DNA of 64,000 nucleotides from Fodinicola acaciae (GCF_010993745.1 NZ_WOTN01000003.1:806001-870000); one strand, 5' to 3'; counted from the stretch's first letter, positions 17,175-27,620 are shown. The notes: generated by a model not told the origin, from the letters alone. Translations and numbers: made by a program.

Positions 17175-18327
17175 CGCGGTCGTCCGGCTCGGGTCGCATC
17201 CGCCCCGGGTCACCGGCCTGGTCGTGGACATCACGCAGCGGCGGCGGATCTTCGTGCCGATCGACCGGATTTCTTCTCTCGACGTGGACGCGGTGGTGTT
17301 GCGCAGCGGCACGGTCTCCCTGAAACGCTTCGAAAAACGGCTCGGCGAGACGCTCGTACTCGGCGAGCTGCTGGACCGGCGCGTCACCATGGCCGGCACG
17401 GGCACGGCGGCGACCGTCATCGACGTGGCGATGGAGAAGTCGCGCGGCGGCGACTGGCTGGTCAGCCGGTTGGCCGTACGACAGGCGGCGCCGAGTTTCC
17501 TGCAGCGCCGGCGCGGCCAGCTGCACCAGGTGGAGTGGGACGACGTGACCGGCCTGGCGCCGGCCGACGAGGACCAGGCCGCGGACACGCTGATCGAGAT
17601 GCTGTCGGACATGAAGCCGGCCGACGTGGCCAACCTGCTGCACGATCTGCCGGAGAAACGGCGTAACGAGGTGGCCGCCGCGCTGGAGGACGAGCGGCTG
17701 GCCGACGTGTTGCAGGAGATGCCGGAGGCCGACCAGATCGCGATCCTGAAGTCGCTGGACACCGAGCGCGCCGCCGACGTGCTCGAGGCGATGGACCCGG
17801 ACGACGCCGCCGACCTGCTGGCCGAGCTGCCGGAGCAGGAGAAGGAGAGCTTCCTCGGCCTGATGGAGGCCGACGAGGCGGCCGGCGTACGGCGGCTGCT
17901 GCTCTACACCGAGGGCACCGCCGGCTCGATGATGACGACCGAGCCGGTGATCGTGCCGGCGGACGCGACGGTCGCCGAGGCACTGGCGCGGATCCGGCTG
18001 TCGGAGCTGCCGCCGGCGCTGGCCGCGCAGGTCTACGTGTGCCGGCCGCCGGTGTCGACGCCGTCCGGGCAGTATCTGGGCCTGGTGCATTTCCAGCGGC
18101 TGCTCCGCGAGCAGCCCAGCGAGCTGGTCGGCGGCATCGTCGACACCGACATCGTGCCGCTGACCCCGCACACCTCGCTGCCGGACGTCACCCGGCACAT
18201 GGCCACGTACAACCTGGTCGCGATGCCGGTCGTGGACGGTGAGCAGCTCGTCGGAGCGGTCACCGTCGACGACGTACTCGACCACCTGCTGCCGGACGAC
18301 TGGCGCGAGAGGAGCCTGCATGGCTAG
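17086..18327 (+). CDS. PRC-barrel/MgtE-N/CBS domain protein without transport domain
   Basis: The 413-residue soluble protein has a PRC-barrel-like N-terminus (about 1-150), an MgtE N-terminal superhelical domain (about 160-275, repeats ADVANLLHDLP, ADVLQEMPE, ADVLEAMDPDDAADLLAELP) and tandem CBS domains (about 280-405). The MgtE membrane channel domain is absent. Such proteins are common in actinobacteria beside a DUF1003 gene, as here, and may act as Mg2+ or nucleotide sensors. Start GTG 17086, set by the family start TTATRIFLARLAGIAVFD. It overlaps both neighbours. Confidence 0.85.
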   Translation: MTTATRIFLARLAGIAVFDPNAEPVGKIRDAVVRLGSHPPRVTGLVVDITQRRRIFVPIDRISSLDVDAVVLRSGTVSLKRFEKRLGETLVLGELLDRRVTMAGTGTAATVIDVAMEKSRGGDWLVSRLAVRQAAPSFLQRRRGQLHQVEWDDVTGLAPADEDQAADTLIEMLSDMKPADVANLLHDLPEKRRNEVAAALEDERLADVLQEMPEADQIAILKSLDTERAADVLEAMDPDDAADLLAELPEQEKESFLGLMEADEAAGVRRLLLYTEGTAGSMMTTEPVIVPADATVAEALARIRLSELPPALAAQVYVCRPPVSTPSGQYLGLVHFQRLLREQPSELVGGIVDTDIVPLTPHTSLPDVTRHMATYNLVAMPVVDGEQLVGAVTVDDVLDHLLPDDWRERSLHG

Positions 18328-19033
18328 GAGGCCGCTGACCAGCCCAGGTGCGCGAGAGTCGGGATCCAAACGTCGTCTGCAGGTGCCGGACGAGGGCCCA
18401 AATAGCGGAGCTATGGTGGGCCGTCGGCCGGTGCCGGCAGGCGGCGTTTGGGCTCGGCTATCGCGTGCCTGGGCTGGTCAGCGGCCTCCTCGAGGACGGC
18501 GGCTGGATCAGCCCCGCGGGTCAGACCGCTTGGTGCTGCTCTCCGATCCCGACCTGTTCGGGCGGTTCGCCGAACGGGTCGCGCGGTTCTCCGGTACGGC
18601 GCAGTTCCTCATCTACATGACGGTCTTCATCGTCGCCTGGCTGCTGTGGAACACGCTGGCGCCCAAAGACCTGCAGTTTGACCCGTACACCTTCACGTTC
18701 CTGACGCTGCTGCTGAGCCTGCAGGCCAGCTATGCGGCGCCGTTCATCCTGCTGGCGCAGAACCGGCAGGCCGACCGCGACCGCGTCGGCCTGGAGGAGG
18801 ACCGGCAGCGCGCCGCCGCCGCGAAGGCCGACACCGAGTATCTTGCGCGTGAGATCGCCGCGCTGCGGATCGCGCTCGGCGAGGTCGCCACTCGCGACTT
18901 CGTACGCTCGGAGCTGCAGCGGCTGCTGGAGGAACAACGCAGCGACGACAAACCGCGTCGTAAGCGAGAGCGGGTGGGATCCTCGCCATGGACGAGCCCA
19001 ACGCCCCCAACGACGACTGGATCGGCTGGCTGA
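18320..19033 (+). CDS. DUF1003 membrane protein
   Basis: The 237-residue protein contains the DUF1003 core from about residue 60: LDQPRG, FGRFAERVARFSGTAQFL, two membrane helices, QASYAAPFILLAQNRQADRDR, and a C-terminal coiled-coil-like TEYLAREIAALRIALGEVATRDFVRSELQR region. The N-terminal 55 residues look atypical for the family, being Arg/Pro-rich and low complexity. ATG 18320 overlaps the previous stop by 8 bases and has GAGAGGAG upstream. Function is unknown; it is conserved next to the MgtE-N/CBS protein. Confidence 0.85.
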   Translation: MARRPLTSPGARESGSKRRLQVPDEGPNSGAMVGRRPVPAGGVWARLSRAWAGQRPPRGRRLDQPRGSDRLVLLSDPDLFGRFAERVARFSGTAQFLIYMTVFIVAWLLWNTLAPKDLQFDPYTFTFLTLLLSLQASYAAPFILLAQNRQADRDRVGLEEDRQRAAAAKADTEYLAREIAALRIALGEVATRDFVRSELQRLLEEQRSDDKPRRKRERVGSSPWTSPTPPTTTGSAG

Positions 19034-19125
19034 CGATCGCCGGCGGGGTGGTGTGCTGCCTCGTCGTCCTGACCGCGATCGTGGTAGGAATCGTGTTGTT
19101 GGTGCGGCGAACGCGCAAGAGATAG
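18988..19125 (+). CDS. Small single-span membrane protein, 45 aa
   Basis: The 45-codon frame encodes an acidic N-terminus (MDEPNAPNDDW), one strong membrane helix (about residues 14-38) and a basic RRTRKR tail, which is good positive-inside topology. It overlaps the DUF1003 C-terminus by 46 bases in another frame and ends 10 bases before the SRPBCC gene. A GGGTGGGA stretch precedes the ATG. I do not recognise a family; coding status rests on the topology and spacing. Confidence 0.5.
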   Translation: MDEPNAPNDDWIGWLTIAGGVVCCLVVLTAIVVGIVLLVRRTRKR

Positions 19126-19135
19126 GACTCTGACG

Positions 19136-19576
19136 GTGGCAGAGGTCACGGCATCGGCGGCCCGGGTGCTCGACGCTCCGGCCAACCGGGTTTTCGCCGC
19201 GGTGCGCGACTATTCCGGCGTACGGCAGCGGATCCTGTCGCCGCAGTTCAGCGACTACGAGGTGCAGGACGGCGGCACCGGCGCCGGCACCTCGGTGCAC
19301 TGGAAGCTGCAGGCCACCAAGAGCCGCGTACGCGACTGCCTCCTCGACGTGACCGAGCCGGCCGCGCAACAGCTGGTCGAGACCGATCGCAACTCCAGCA
19401 TGGTGACGACGTGGACGGTGTCCGCGGCCGGTGACCGTACGGAGGTGCGCATCGACACCCGGTGGAACGGCGCCGGCGGCATCGGCGGCTTCTTCGAGAA
19501 AACCTTCGCGCCGCTGGGGCTGCGCCGCATCTACGACGAGCTGCTCGGCAACCTGGCCACCGAAGTCGGCAAGTGA
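19136..19576 (+). CDS. SRPBCC (START-like) family protein
   Basis: The 146-residue protein fits polyketide cyclase/dehydrase-like START folds: N-terminal ASAARVLDAPANRVFAAVRDYSG, a central WKLQATKSRVRDCLLDVTEP and a long C-terminal helix FEKTFAPLGLRRIYDELLGNLA. Such proteins bind hydrophobic ligands in the cytoplasm; no specific ligand can be named. GTG 19136 is the start; it is the last gene of the plus-strand run and is followed by repeat sequence. Confidence 0.8.
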   Translation: MAEVTASAARVLDAPANRVFAAVRDYSGVRQRILSPQFSDYEVQDGGTGAGTSVHWKLQATKSRVRDCLLDVTEPAAQQLVETDRNSSMVTTWTVSAAGDRTEVRIDTRWNGAGGIGGFFEKTFAPLGLRRIYDELLGNLATEVGK

Positions 19577-19614
19577 CTCTCCTTACCTGTGGACAACGCT
19601 TTTCCACGATTTTT

Positions 19615-19697
19615 CGCCGGTAAAGTTGGCCCCCTCCCAACCGGGTGGGGGGCGGGTTCGCGTGGCAACGTAACAAAGTAGAAAAACGATCTTGGTC
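19615..19697. repeat. Solo arm of the intergenic repeat family (copy G)
   Basis: This is a single arm: AAAGTTGGCCCCCTCCC, a C/G hairpin, GGGTTCGCGTGG, and the inner junction GATCTTGGTC at 19688-19697. The outer GTACGACAG end is absent. It lies between convergent genes and is followed by a solo core hairpin. Confidence 0.7.
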
Positions 19698-19711
19698 CGC
19701 CGCGGCCGGAC

Positions 19712-19734
19712 GCGCGCATGGTGGCCATGCGCGC
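19712..19734. repeat. Solo core palindrome GCGCGCATGG/CCATGCGCGC
   Basis: Perfect 10-base arms around TGG sit between the convergent SRPBCC and azlD genes. It is the same kind of palindrome found in the cores of the full repeats and at 45.1 and 63.8 kb, and could also act as a bidirectional terminator. Confidence 0.7.
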
Positions 19735-19742
19735 ATCAGCCG

Positions 19743-20063
19743 TCAGAACAGCAGGCGTACGAGCGCGGCCACCACAGCCGCCACCACCACGATCACGATG
19801 AACGGCGCGCGCAGAGCCAGAGCGATCACCGCCGCCGCGAGACCGGCCGTACGGGCGTCGATCACCAGCCGCTGACCGCTCGCGAACGCCTCCACCGCCA
19901 ACAACGCGGCCAGCAGCGCCACCGGCAGCAACTCGATGGCACGGCGTACGCGCGGCCGCTCCAGCACGGCGTTGACGCGGGGGACGCCGGGCAACAGCAG
20001 GCCGGTCACCTTGATCAGATAGCTGCCGACCGCGGCGACCACGATCGCGATCCACAGGGTCAT
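19743..20063 (-). CDS. azlD: AzlD-like branched-chain amino acid exporter small subunit
   Basis: The 106-residue protein has four membrane helices and the AzlD pattern (GSYLIKVTGLLLPGVP, LPVALLAALLAVEAF, VIDARTAGLAAAVIALALRAPFI). AzlD with AzlC exports branched-chain amino acids or analogues in Bacillus. ATG 20063 overlaps the azlC stop (ATGA). The gene is third in an AraC-azlC-azlD unit. Confidence 0.88.
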   Translation of the reverse strand: MTLWIAIVVAAVGSYLIKVTGLLLPGVPRVNAVLERPRVRRAIELLPVALLAALLAVEAFASGQRLVIDARTAGLAAAVIALALRAPFIVIVVVAAVVAALVRLLF

Positions 20064-20743
20064 CGCCGCATCACCACCGGCAGGATGACCAGGCCGGCCA
20101 GCAGCACCGGTACGCCTGGCGGCAGCAGCGGCGTCGTCACCAACGCGACCGCGGCCCCGGCCACCGCGACCAGCCGTTCGACCCGGCCAGCGCGCAGCCG
20201 CGGCGCCAGCAGGCCGAGGAAGGCGGCCGGCGCTGCCGCGTCCAGGCCGAAGGTCGCCGGGTCGCCGAGTACGCTCGCGCCGGCCGCGCCGACCAGCGTC
20301 ATCGCGTTCCACAACAGGTAGACCGAGCCGCCGGTCAGCCAGAACCCGAGCCGCGACAGCTCCGGCGTCGGCTGGACGACGGCGACCGCGGTGCTCTCGT
20401 CGATCGTCACCTGCGCCGCCGCGAGCCGCCGCCAGCCGCGTACGTCGAGCAGCCCGGCCAGACGTACGCCATACATCGCGTTGCGCGCACCGAGCAGCAG
20501 CGCCGACGCGACTCCGCTGGTCAGTCCGGCCGCCGGACCGGCGGCGGCGATCACGCCGACGAGCGCGAACTGGCTGCCGCCGGTGAACATCAGCAGGCTG
20601 AGCGCGCAGGTCTGCCAGACGTCCAGGCCAGCCGCGGTGCCGGCGGCACCGAAGGCCACGCCGTACGCTCCGGTCGCGGCACCGACGGCCAGCGACGCGC
20701 GGACGACCGACCGCCGGTCGGCGGTCGTGGTTGGAGCGGTCAT
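20060..20743 (-). CDS. azlC: AzlC-like branched-chain amino acid exporter
   Basis: The 227-residue inner-membrane protein carries AzlC hallmarks: CALSLLMFTGGSQFALVGV, LLLGARNAMYGVRLA, VTIDESTAVA. Together with AzlD it forms an amino-acid exporter. It starts 10 bases after the AraC gene stop, so the regulator and transporter form one transcript. Confidence 0.9.
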   Translation of the reverse strand: MTAPTTTADRRSVVRASLAVGAATGAYGVAFGAAGTAAGLDVWQTCALSLLMFTGGSQFALVGVIAAAGPAAGLTSGVASALLLGARNAMYGVRLAGLLDVRGWRRLAAAQVTIDESTAVAVVQPTPELSRLGFWLTGGSVYLLWNAMTLVGAAGASVLGDPATFGLDAAAPAAFLGLLAPRLRAGRVERLVAVAGAAVALVTTPLLPPGVPVLLAGLVILPVVMRR

Positions 20744-20753
20744 GCCGGCGACG

Positions 20754-21602
20754 CTACGTACGCGCCGGCGCCGGCTCTTGAACGTTCTTGCGCAGCCGCT
20801 CGGCCCGGTAGGCCCCCGGTGGTACGCCGACGAACTGCTTGAACTGCCGGCTCAGGTGCGCCTGGTCGGCGAAGCCGGCGAGCGCCGCGGCCAGCGCCGG
20901 TGGCTCACCGGCGTCGAGCAGCGCGCGCGCCTTGTTGACCCGCTGCTGGACCAGCCACCGGTGTGGCGGCAGGCCGGTCTCCGCGCGGAAGGCGCGTACC
21001 AGCGCGTACTGTGTCATGCCGGCCACCTCGGCCAGCTGCTCCAGCGACGGCGGGTCGACGAGCCGGTCGGCCAGCATCTCCTGGACCAGCCGCACCTGCG
21101 CCGGCCGCGGCCGCGGCGGCCGGAATCGTACGCCGGCCGCGTGCCGGCGCACCAACGTGCCGAAGGCCTGCAGGAGAAGGCCGCTGGCGGCCAGCGGCGA
21201 GCGTTCGTCGTGTGCGGCACGGTGTGCGGCGCGCAGCAGCATGCCGGTCACCGGATCGTCCATGACCGCGGCGGGGAAGGCGGGCAGGCCACGCTGCGCG
21301 GTCACCTCGGTGGCGACCGCGGCCAGCACGTCGGCCGCCGGATAGAACATCTGGTAGGACCAGCCGTCCGGGTCGCCGGCCTGACCGGTGTGTACGCGGT
21401 CAGGCTCGATGGCCACGATCGCGCCGTGGCCGGCGACATGGCTGTCGCCGCGATAGTCGAAAGCCTCCAGCCCGCCGGTGATGACGCCGATCGCATAACC
21501 GGAGTGGGTGTGGCGGCCGAACGAGTGCGTGACATACCTCGCACGCAACAGGTCCGTCCCCGGCACGCCGGGGTGGCGCCAGTGCCGTGCGACCTCCTTC
21601 AT
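20754..21602 (-). CDS. AraC-family regulator of the azlCD exporter
   Basis: The 282-residue protein has an AraC-type cupin ligand domain (residues about 20-130: FGRHTHSGYAIGVITGG, IAIEPDRVHTG-like) and two C-terminal HTH motifs (SLEQLAEVAGMTQYALVRAF, PPALAAALAGFADQAHLSRQFKQFVGVPPGAYR). It heads the azlC-azlD unit, and AraC/AzlCD clusters are common, so control of amino-acid export is likely. ATG 21602. Its upstream region holds a solo repeat arm. Confidence 0.88.
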   Translation of the reverse strand: MKEVARHWRHPGVPGTDLLRARYVTHSFGRHTHSGYAIGVITGGLEAFDYRGDSHVAGHGAIVAIEPDRVHTGQAGDPDGWSYQMFYPAADVLAAVATEVTAQRGLPAFPAAVMDDPVTGMLLRAAHRAAHDERSPLAASGLLLQAFGTLVRRHAAGVRFRPPRPRPAQVRLVQEMLADRLVDPPSLEQLAEVAGMTQYALVRAFRAETGLPPHRWLVQQRVNKARALLDAGEPPALAAALAGFADQAHLSRQFKQFVGVPPGAYRAERLRKNVQEPAPART

Positions 21603-21624
21603 GACCTCGATGCTATGTCGCCGC

Positions 21625-21738
21625 GACCAAGATCATTTTCATTACATATGTACATTCCACGCGAACCCACCCCCCACCCGATCTGGGTGGGGGCCAACAT
21701 TGGCAGGTGGGTACGACAGTTTCTGGCCGTAGCGGGTA
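21625..21738. repeat. Solo arm of the intergenic repeat family (copy A)
   Basis: A single type-1 arm in reverse: GACCAAGATCATTTTC, then CGCGAACCCACCCCC, hairpin, GGTGGGTACGACAGTTTC and the outer end GTAGCGGGTA. It occupies most of the 173-base space between divergent araC-type and mrp genes, so any promoter for either gene must lie within or beside it. Confidence 0.8.
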
Positions 21739-21775
21739 GTGGCGGGAGGAGCCGTCCGTACGTGCGCCGCCTAGC

Positions 21776-22930
21776 ATGAGTGGCATGTCCGCACCGACAA
21801 CGAACGCGCCAAGCGAGGACGCGGTCCGGCAGGCGCTGGCCGGGGTCAACGACCCGGAGATCCGCCGGCCGATCACCGACCTCGGCATGGTCAAGGACGT
21901 ACGGGTCAGCCCGGACGGCAGGGTGCAGGTGGCGATCTACCTGACGGTCGCCGGCTGTCCCATGCGCGACACGCTGACCCGCGACATCACCGCGGCCGTC
22001 GGCACGCTCGACGGCGTCGCCGAGGTGACCGTCGACCTGGACGTGATGAGCCAGGAGCAGCGCAGACAGCTGCAGGAGAAGCTGCGCGGCCCGGGCCGCG
22101 CCGAGCCGGTCATCCCGTTCGCGCAGCCGGGGTCGCTGACCCGCGTGTACGCGGTCGCGTCCGGCAAGGGCGGGGTCGGCAAGTCCTCGGTCACCGTCAA
22201 CCTGGCCGCCGCGCTGGCCGCCAAAGGCCTGTCGGTCGGGGTCGTCGACGCCGACATCTACGGCTTCTCGGTGCCGCGCATGCTCGGCGTCGACGGCAAG
22301 CCGACCAAGGTCGAGGAGATGATCATGCCGCCGCAGGCGCACGGCGTGAAGGTCATCTCGATCGGCATGTTCACCCCCGGCAACACCGCGGTCGTCTGGC
22401 GCGGACCGATGCTGCACCGCGCGTTGCAGCAGTTTCTGGCCGACGTCTTCTGGGGTGACCTGGACGTGCTGCTGATGGACCTGCCGCCGGGCACCGGTGA
22501 CATCGCGATCAGCGTCGCGCAGCTCGTACCCTCCGCCGAGATCCTGGTCGTCACCACGCCGCAGCAGGCCGCCGCCGAGGTCGCCGAGCGCGCCGGTTCG
22601 ATCGCTCTGCAGACCCACCAGCAGGTCGTCGGCGTCGTGGAGAACATGTCCTGGCTGGAGCTGCCGGACGGCCAGCGGATGGAGGTGTTCGGCTCCGGCG
22701 GTGGCGAGGCGGTCACCGAGGCGCTGAGCCGGTCGCTGGGGACCAAGGTGCCGCTGCTCGGCCAGATCCCGCTGGACCCGGTCGTACGCGAGGGCGGCGA
22801 CGCCGGCATGCCGGTCGTGCTGTCCGACACCGACAGCGCGGCGGCCACGGCACTGCGCGCGGTGGCCGACAAGCTCGCCGCGCGCAAGCGTGGCCTGTCC
22901 GGGATGTCCCTCAAGCTCTCCCCGGCCTAG
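21776..22930 (+). CDS. mrp: Mrp/ApbC/NBP35-type iron-sulfur carrier P-loop ATPase
   Basis: The 384-residue protein has an N-terminal DUF59/MIP18-like domain (about 10-90: VNDPEIRRPITDLGMVKDV, VAGCPMRDTL) and a deviant Walker A SGKGGVGKSS near residue 128, followed by a ParA-like fold with DLPPGTGD and VVENMSW. Mrp proteins carry and deliver Fe-S clusters. The start may be ATG 21776 or 21785; neither has a good ribosome site, so initiation may be leaderless. Confidence 0.92.
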   Translation: MSGMSAPTTNAPSEDAVRQALAGVNDPEIRRPITDLGMVKDVRVSPDGRVQVAIYLTVAGCPMRDTLTRDITAAVGTLDGVAEVTVDLDVMSQEQRRQLQEKLRGPGRAEPVIPFAQPGSLTRVYAVASGKGGVGKSSVTVNLAAALAAKGLSVGVVDADIYGFSVPRMLGVDGKPTKVEEMIMPPQAHGVKVISIGMFTPGNTAVVWRGPMLHRALQQFLADVFWGDLDVLLMDLPPGTGDIAISVAQLVPSAEILVVTTPQQAAAEVAERAGSIALQTHQQVVGVVENMSWLELPDGQRMEVFGSGGGEAVTEALSRSLGTKVPLLGQIPLDPVVREGGDAGMPVVLSDTDSAAATALRAVADKLAARKRGLSGMSLKLSPA

Positions 22931-22934
22931 CCCA

Positions 22935-22967
22935 TTTTCGGAACGCCCTTTCCGTGCGTTCCGAAAA
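22935..22967. terminator. Bidirectional hairpin between mrp and tatB
   Basis: TTTTCGGAACGC and GCGTTCCGAAAA (22935-22946, 22956-22967) form a perfect 12-base stem with A/T-rich flanks that would give U-tracts on both strands. It lies between convergent genes: a strong bidirectional terminator. Confidence 0.85.
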
Positions 22968-22971
22968 GCGG

Positions 22972-23379
22972 TCAGGTGGCGTCGAGGTCGTACGGGGCCG
23001 CGCTGCCGGCCGGCTGCTCCGCCTTGCTCAGCGACACCGTCGAGGTGCCCTTGCTCAGGCTCAGCGGCTCGTCGTTGATCGAGTCGGTCACCGACTGCAC
23101 CTCGCCGAAGGCCTGCCGCAGCGGCGCGGACAGGTCGCTGACCTCCTCGTCGGAGAGCAGGTGCTTGCGGACGAACGTACGCGGGTTGAGGTCGGTGATG
23201 TCGATGTCGGTGCCGAGCTCGTTCTGCAGCTCGCTGGTGGCGTTGCGGGCCATCTGTCGCGCCGACCGCAGGAACCTCGCCGCATCGCCGATCACTTTCG
23301 GCAGCCGCTCCGGCCCGAAGATGAACAGGCCGATGAGCACCAGGCAGATGATCTCCATCCAGCCGAGATTCTCGAACAC
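22972..23379 (-). CDS. tatB: Sec-independent protein translocase TatB
   Basis: The 135-residue protein begins with MFENLGWMEIICLVLIGLFI and FGPERLPKV, the TatB membrane helix and hinge, followed by an amphipathic helix (DAARFLRSARQMARNATSEL) and a flexible tail. TatB recognises twin-arginine substrates with TatC. GTG 23379 has AGGAG upstream. It follows htrA, as in the mycobacterial sigE-rseA-htrA-tatB locus. Confidence 0.92.
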   Translation of the reverse strand: MFENLGWMEIICLVLIGLFIFGPERLPKVIGDAARFLRSARQMARNATSELQNELGTDIDITDLNPRTFVRKHLLSDEEVSDLSAPLRQAFGEVQSVTDSINDEPLSLSKGTSTVSLSKAEQPAGSAAPYDLDAT

Positions 23380-23478
23380 CTGGCACTCCTTTTTTCGGTC
23401 TGGAGTCCAGCGTACGTGCCTGCCGGCGGCTGTCTACCAAACTCCGGTCAAGTTAGCGGAACAGGTCAGGAAGTCTCG

Positions 23479-25065
<1,587 letters not shown>

Positions 25066-25147
25066 GGAAGGGCACCTCCTGCTCCGAACTCGTTCGCGTC
25101 ATCACAATCCATCTGGAGCACGACGGCGTGCCGTCCCCGTCACACCA

Positions 25148-26350
25148 TCAGTCGAACGGGTTGATCCAGGATGCCACCCGAGAGATGCCACGTCCGATCC
25201 GACCGAGCACGCTGGTGTCCGGCGCGTGGTGCGGCAGCGCGATGACCGCTCCGTCCACGACCGTCTCCGGCGCGTCCGACACCAGCGTATAGACGGTGTC
25301 ACCCCCGGCCCATACAACCGTTCGATACAGCCCGGAGTTGGCGTACACCGTAGCGTCGCCGACCTTGTCCTGGTGGAAGCCTTTCAGGTTCTTGCCATCG
25401 AGTTGGCCGCGCTGGACGAACAGCGAGGTCGAGAACAGCCCGTCCGAGAAGCTGAGCTGGACGACCTGCCGGCCGTCCCAGGTCAGCTGGTACGCGCGAT
25501 AGCGCTGCATGTGGCCGGGCAGCACGTCCGGCAGCGGCCAGCCGTCGGCGCGCAACGCCACGACCTGCGCGTCGGTCAGCTGCTTCGGCTGCGACACGTG
25601 CTGTTGCCTGGTCGAGGCGGTCGGACTCGGCGCGCGGCCGGTCGAGTTGGCCGCGCCGTCCGGCGCCGGCGGGCCCTCCATGCCGGGGTTGTCGGCGTCC
25701 GCGCCCACGGCCAGCTCGACGTACACCGACGTACGGATGACGTGGCCGCCGGCGTACAGCTGCCGGCGCAGCATCAGGCCGGTCGCCTCGTCGAGCCACA
25801 GCTTGGCCGCCACCATGCCGTCGTCGCGGTCGCGGACGGCGACCACGTACGTGGACCGGCCGATGCATTGGTCGCTGCCGAGCACGGCGAGCGTGTAGCC
25901 GTGCGTCAGGGTCGCCAGCACCAGCTCGTCCATGCCGTCGTCGACCGGGTCCTGGGTCGGCTCACCCGGCACCTGGGCGAGGCTGTCCTCGACCCTGGTG
26001 ACCGTGCCGCGGCCGGGATAGTGCCAGACGTCGACTGTCACGTCGGGCCCCGGCCCGGTGAGGACCTTCGCTCCGGAGTAGATGACCTGGCGGCTCGCGG
26101 TGACCGCACGCTGCAGCAGCGCCATCGCCGGCTCTTCGGCCGTGGTGAGCGCGCGCTGCGTACGGTCGATGACGCCGGGGTTGACGAGCTGGTCGTCCGC
26201 GTCGTGTCCCGGTCCGGCGGCGTACACCAGGCCGGCGCACAACGCCGCGCCGAGGACGCCGGCACTGATAGCGATGACGACGCGCCTCGCCCCGCCCCAC
26301 GGTGCTGGTGGTCCGGTGCGGGGCCTGCGTCGGGGCCGGCGCGGGAGCAA
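25148..26350 (-). CDS. RseB/MucB-like sigma-E regulatory protein
   Basis: The 400-residue protein has a basic N-terminus, one membrane helix (about 25-45) and an extracytoplasmic part with an RseB/MucB-like N-terminal fold (QRAVTASRQVIYSGAKVL, DVWHYPGRGT, LGSDQCIGRSTYVV). A Pro/Ser/Thr linker near 225-250 leads to a second domain. RseB-type proteins tune anti-sigma factor cleavage. TTG 26350 is the only start that keeps the helix; it lies 3 bases after the rseA stop and has no ribosome site, suggesting coupling. Confidence 0.72.
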   Translation of the reverse strand: MLPRRPRRRPRTGPPAPWGGARRVVIAISAGVLGAALCAGLVYAAGPGHDADDQLVNPGVIDRTQRALTTAEEPAMALLQRAVTASRQVIYSGAKVLTGPGPDVTVDVWHYPGRGTVTRVEDSLAQVPGEPTQDPVDDGMDELVLATLTHGYTLAVLGSDQCIGRSTYVVAVRDRDDGMVAAKLWLDEATGLMLRRQLYAGGHVIRTSVYVELAVGADADNPGMEGPPAPDGAANSTGRAPSPTASTRQQHVSQPKQLTDAQVVALRADGWPLPDVLPGHMQRYRAYQLTWDGRQVVQLSFSDGLFSTSLFVQRGQLDGKNLKGFHQDKVGDATVYANSGLYRTVVWAGGDTVYTLVSDAPETVVDGAVIALPHHAPDTSVLGRIGRGISRVASWINPFD

Positions 26351-26353
26351 CGA

Positions 26354-26926
26354 CTAGCGACCGCCGCGACTGTCGAAGGCCGCGGGGTCGAGATTGACGG
26401 CGGGGTCGCCACCGGGCAGCAGGTTGGCGCTGCGGCTGTGTTCGACCGTGTATGCCATGACCGGGGGACGGACGATGTCGGCCTGCTCCGGCGCGCCAAC
26501 CGCGGCCACCACCCCCATGCTCACCGCGAACGCGGCGAAACCGCCGGTGGCGCCGACGACCACGGTGCGCCGCACCGGGCCGGGACGGTGCCGGCGGTCG
26601 CGCACCGGGACGGTGCGGAAGGTCGCCTGCATGCGTACGTCTGGCAGCGAGAAGCCGGCGTGCCCGCCGTAGCCGGGATCGTCGTCGTCGCCGGGGTTGG
26701 CGTCCGGGATGGCCCGCAGGCGGTCGGCGAGGCCGCTCGGTGCCTCCGGTCCGCCGAGGCCGCCGAGCATGTTCTTGAGCCGGCGCTGCGCCTCGACCTC
26801 GGCGCGGCAGGCCGGACAGCTGGCCAGGTGGGCGAGCGCGCGGTCACGCGCGTGGTGGCCGAGCGTGCCGTCGGTGACCGCCGCGGCCAGCTCGCCGAGG
26901 TGGCGCTCCGATGCCGGGGAACTCAC
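26354..26926 (-). CDS. rseA: Anti-sigma-E factor with zinc-finger (ZAS) motif
   Basis: The 190-residue protein has an N-terminal zinc anti-sigma motif HLASCPACRAEVE (His, Cys, Cys near residues 33-40), a linker, and one membrane helix (about 120-145) with an external C-terminus. It would hold SigE at the membrane until stress triggers release. GTG 26926. It lies between sigE and the RseB-like gene, the standard actinobacterial order. Confidence 0.88.
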   Translation of the reverse strand: MSSPASERHLGELAAAVTDGTLGHHARDRALAHLASCPACRAEVEAQRRLKNMLGGLGGPEAPSGLADRLRAIPDANPGDDDDPGYGGHAGFSLPDVRMQATFRTVPVRDRRHRPGPVRRTVVVGATGGFAAFAVSMGVVAAVGAPEQADIVRPPVMAYTVEHSRSANLLPGGDPAVNLDPAAFDSRGGR

Positions 26927-26987
26927 AGCTCGCCTCCGAAACCACCGCTGGTGAATGCAACGCTACGCCGGAGGAGGAAGGGACACG

Positions 26988-27620
26988 TCACGTACGTCCC
27001 CCCACCACCCCGTCGTCTCGATCGCCGACCGCGCGCAGCCGGCGCGGGGTGCGGTGTTCGAGCGCCGAACGCAGCGCCGCGCGGCCTCGGTGGATCCGAC
27101 TGCGGACCGTACCGATCTTGATGCCGAGCGTCGCCGCGACCTCTTCGTACGACAGGCCCTCCACGTCGCAGAGCACGACCGCGACACGGAAGTCAGGTGA
27201 GAGGGAGTCCAGCGCGGCCTGGATGTCGTCGTCGAACCGCTCGTCCGCGTACGCCTCCTCCGGCGTACGCGTGCTGCCGGCCAGCCGCTCCGCGTCGTCG
27301 GGCAACGCGGAGAACCGGATCCGGGCCTTGCGGCGGACCTGGTCCAGGAACAGGTTGGTGGTGATGCGGTGCAACCAGCCGGCGAAGGTGCCGGGCGAGA
27401 AGCCGTCCAGCGACCGGAAGACCCGGACGAACACGTCCTGCGTCAGGTCCTCGGCGTCGTGCCGGTTGCCGGTCAGCCGGTAGGCCAGCCGGTAGACCCG
27501 CGCGGAGTGCTCACGGACGATCTCGTCCCAGCTCGGCGGCTGCCAACCGTCGATGACGTTACCCGGGAGCGCGTCGGGCACGGCGTACCCCTTCCAGCCG
27601 AGGCTTGCGGTCGCATCCAT
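26988..27620 (-). CDS. sigE: ECF RNA polymerase sigma factor SigE
   Basis: The 210-residue ECF sigma factor has region 2 ([33 protein letters not shown]) and region 4 ([45 protein letters not shown]). It directs envelope-stress genes. ATG 27620 is preferred because GGAGGAAGG lies about 9 bases upstream; the frame extends to 27650. Neighbours rseA, rseB-like, htrA and an upstream divergent O-methyltransferase fix the identity by synteny with mycobacterial SigE. A self-type promoter is seen upstream. Confidence 0.93.
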   Translation of the reverse strand: MDATASLGWKGYAVPDALPGNVIDGWQPPSWDEIVREHSARVYRLAYRLTGNRHDAEDLTQDVFVRVFRSLDGFSPGTFAGWLHRITTNLFLDQVRRKARIRFSALPDDAERLAGSTRTPEEAYADERFDDDIQAALDSLSPDFRVAVVLCDVEGLSYEEVAATLGIKIGTVRSRIHRGRAALRSALEHRTPRRLRAVGDRDDGVVGGRT

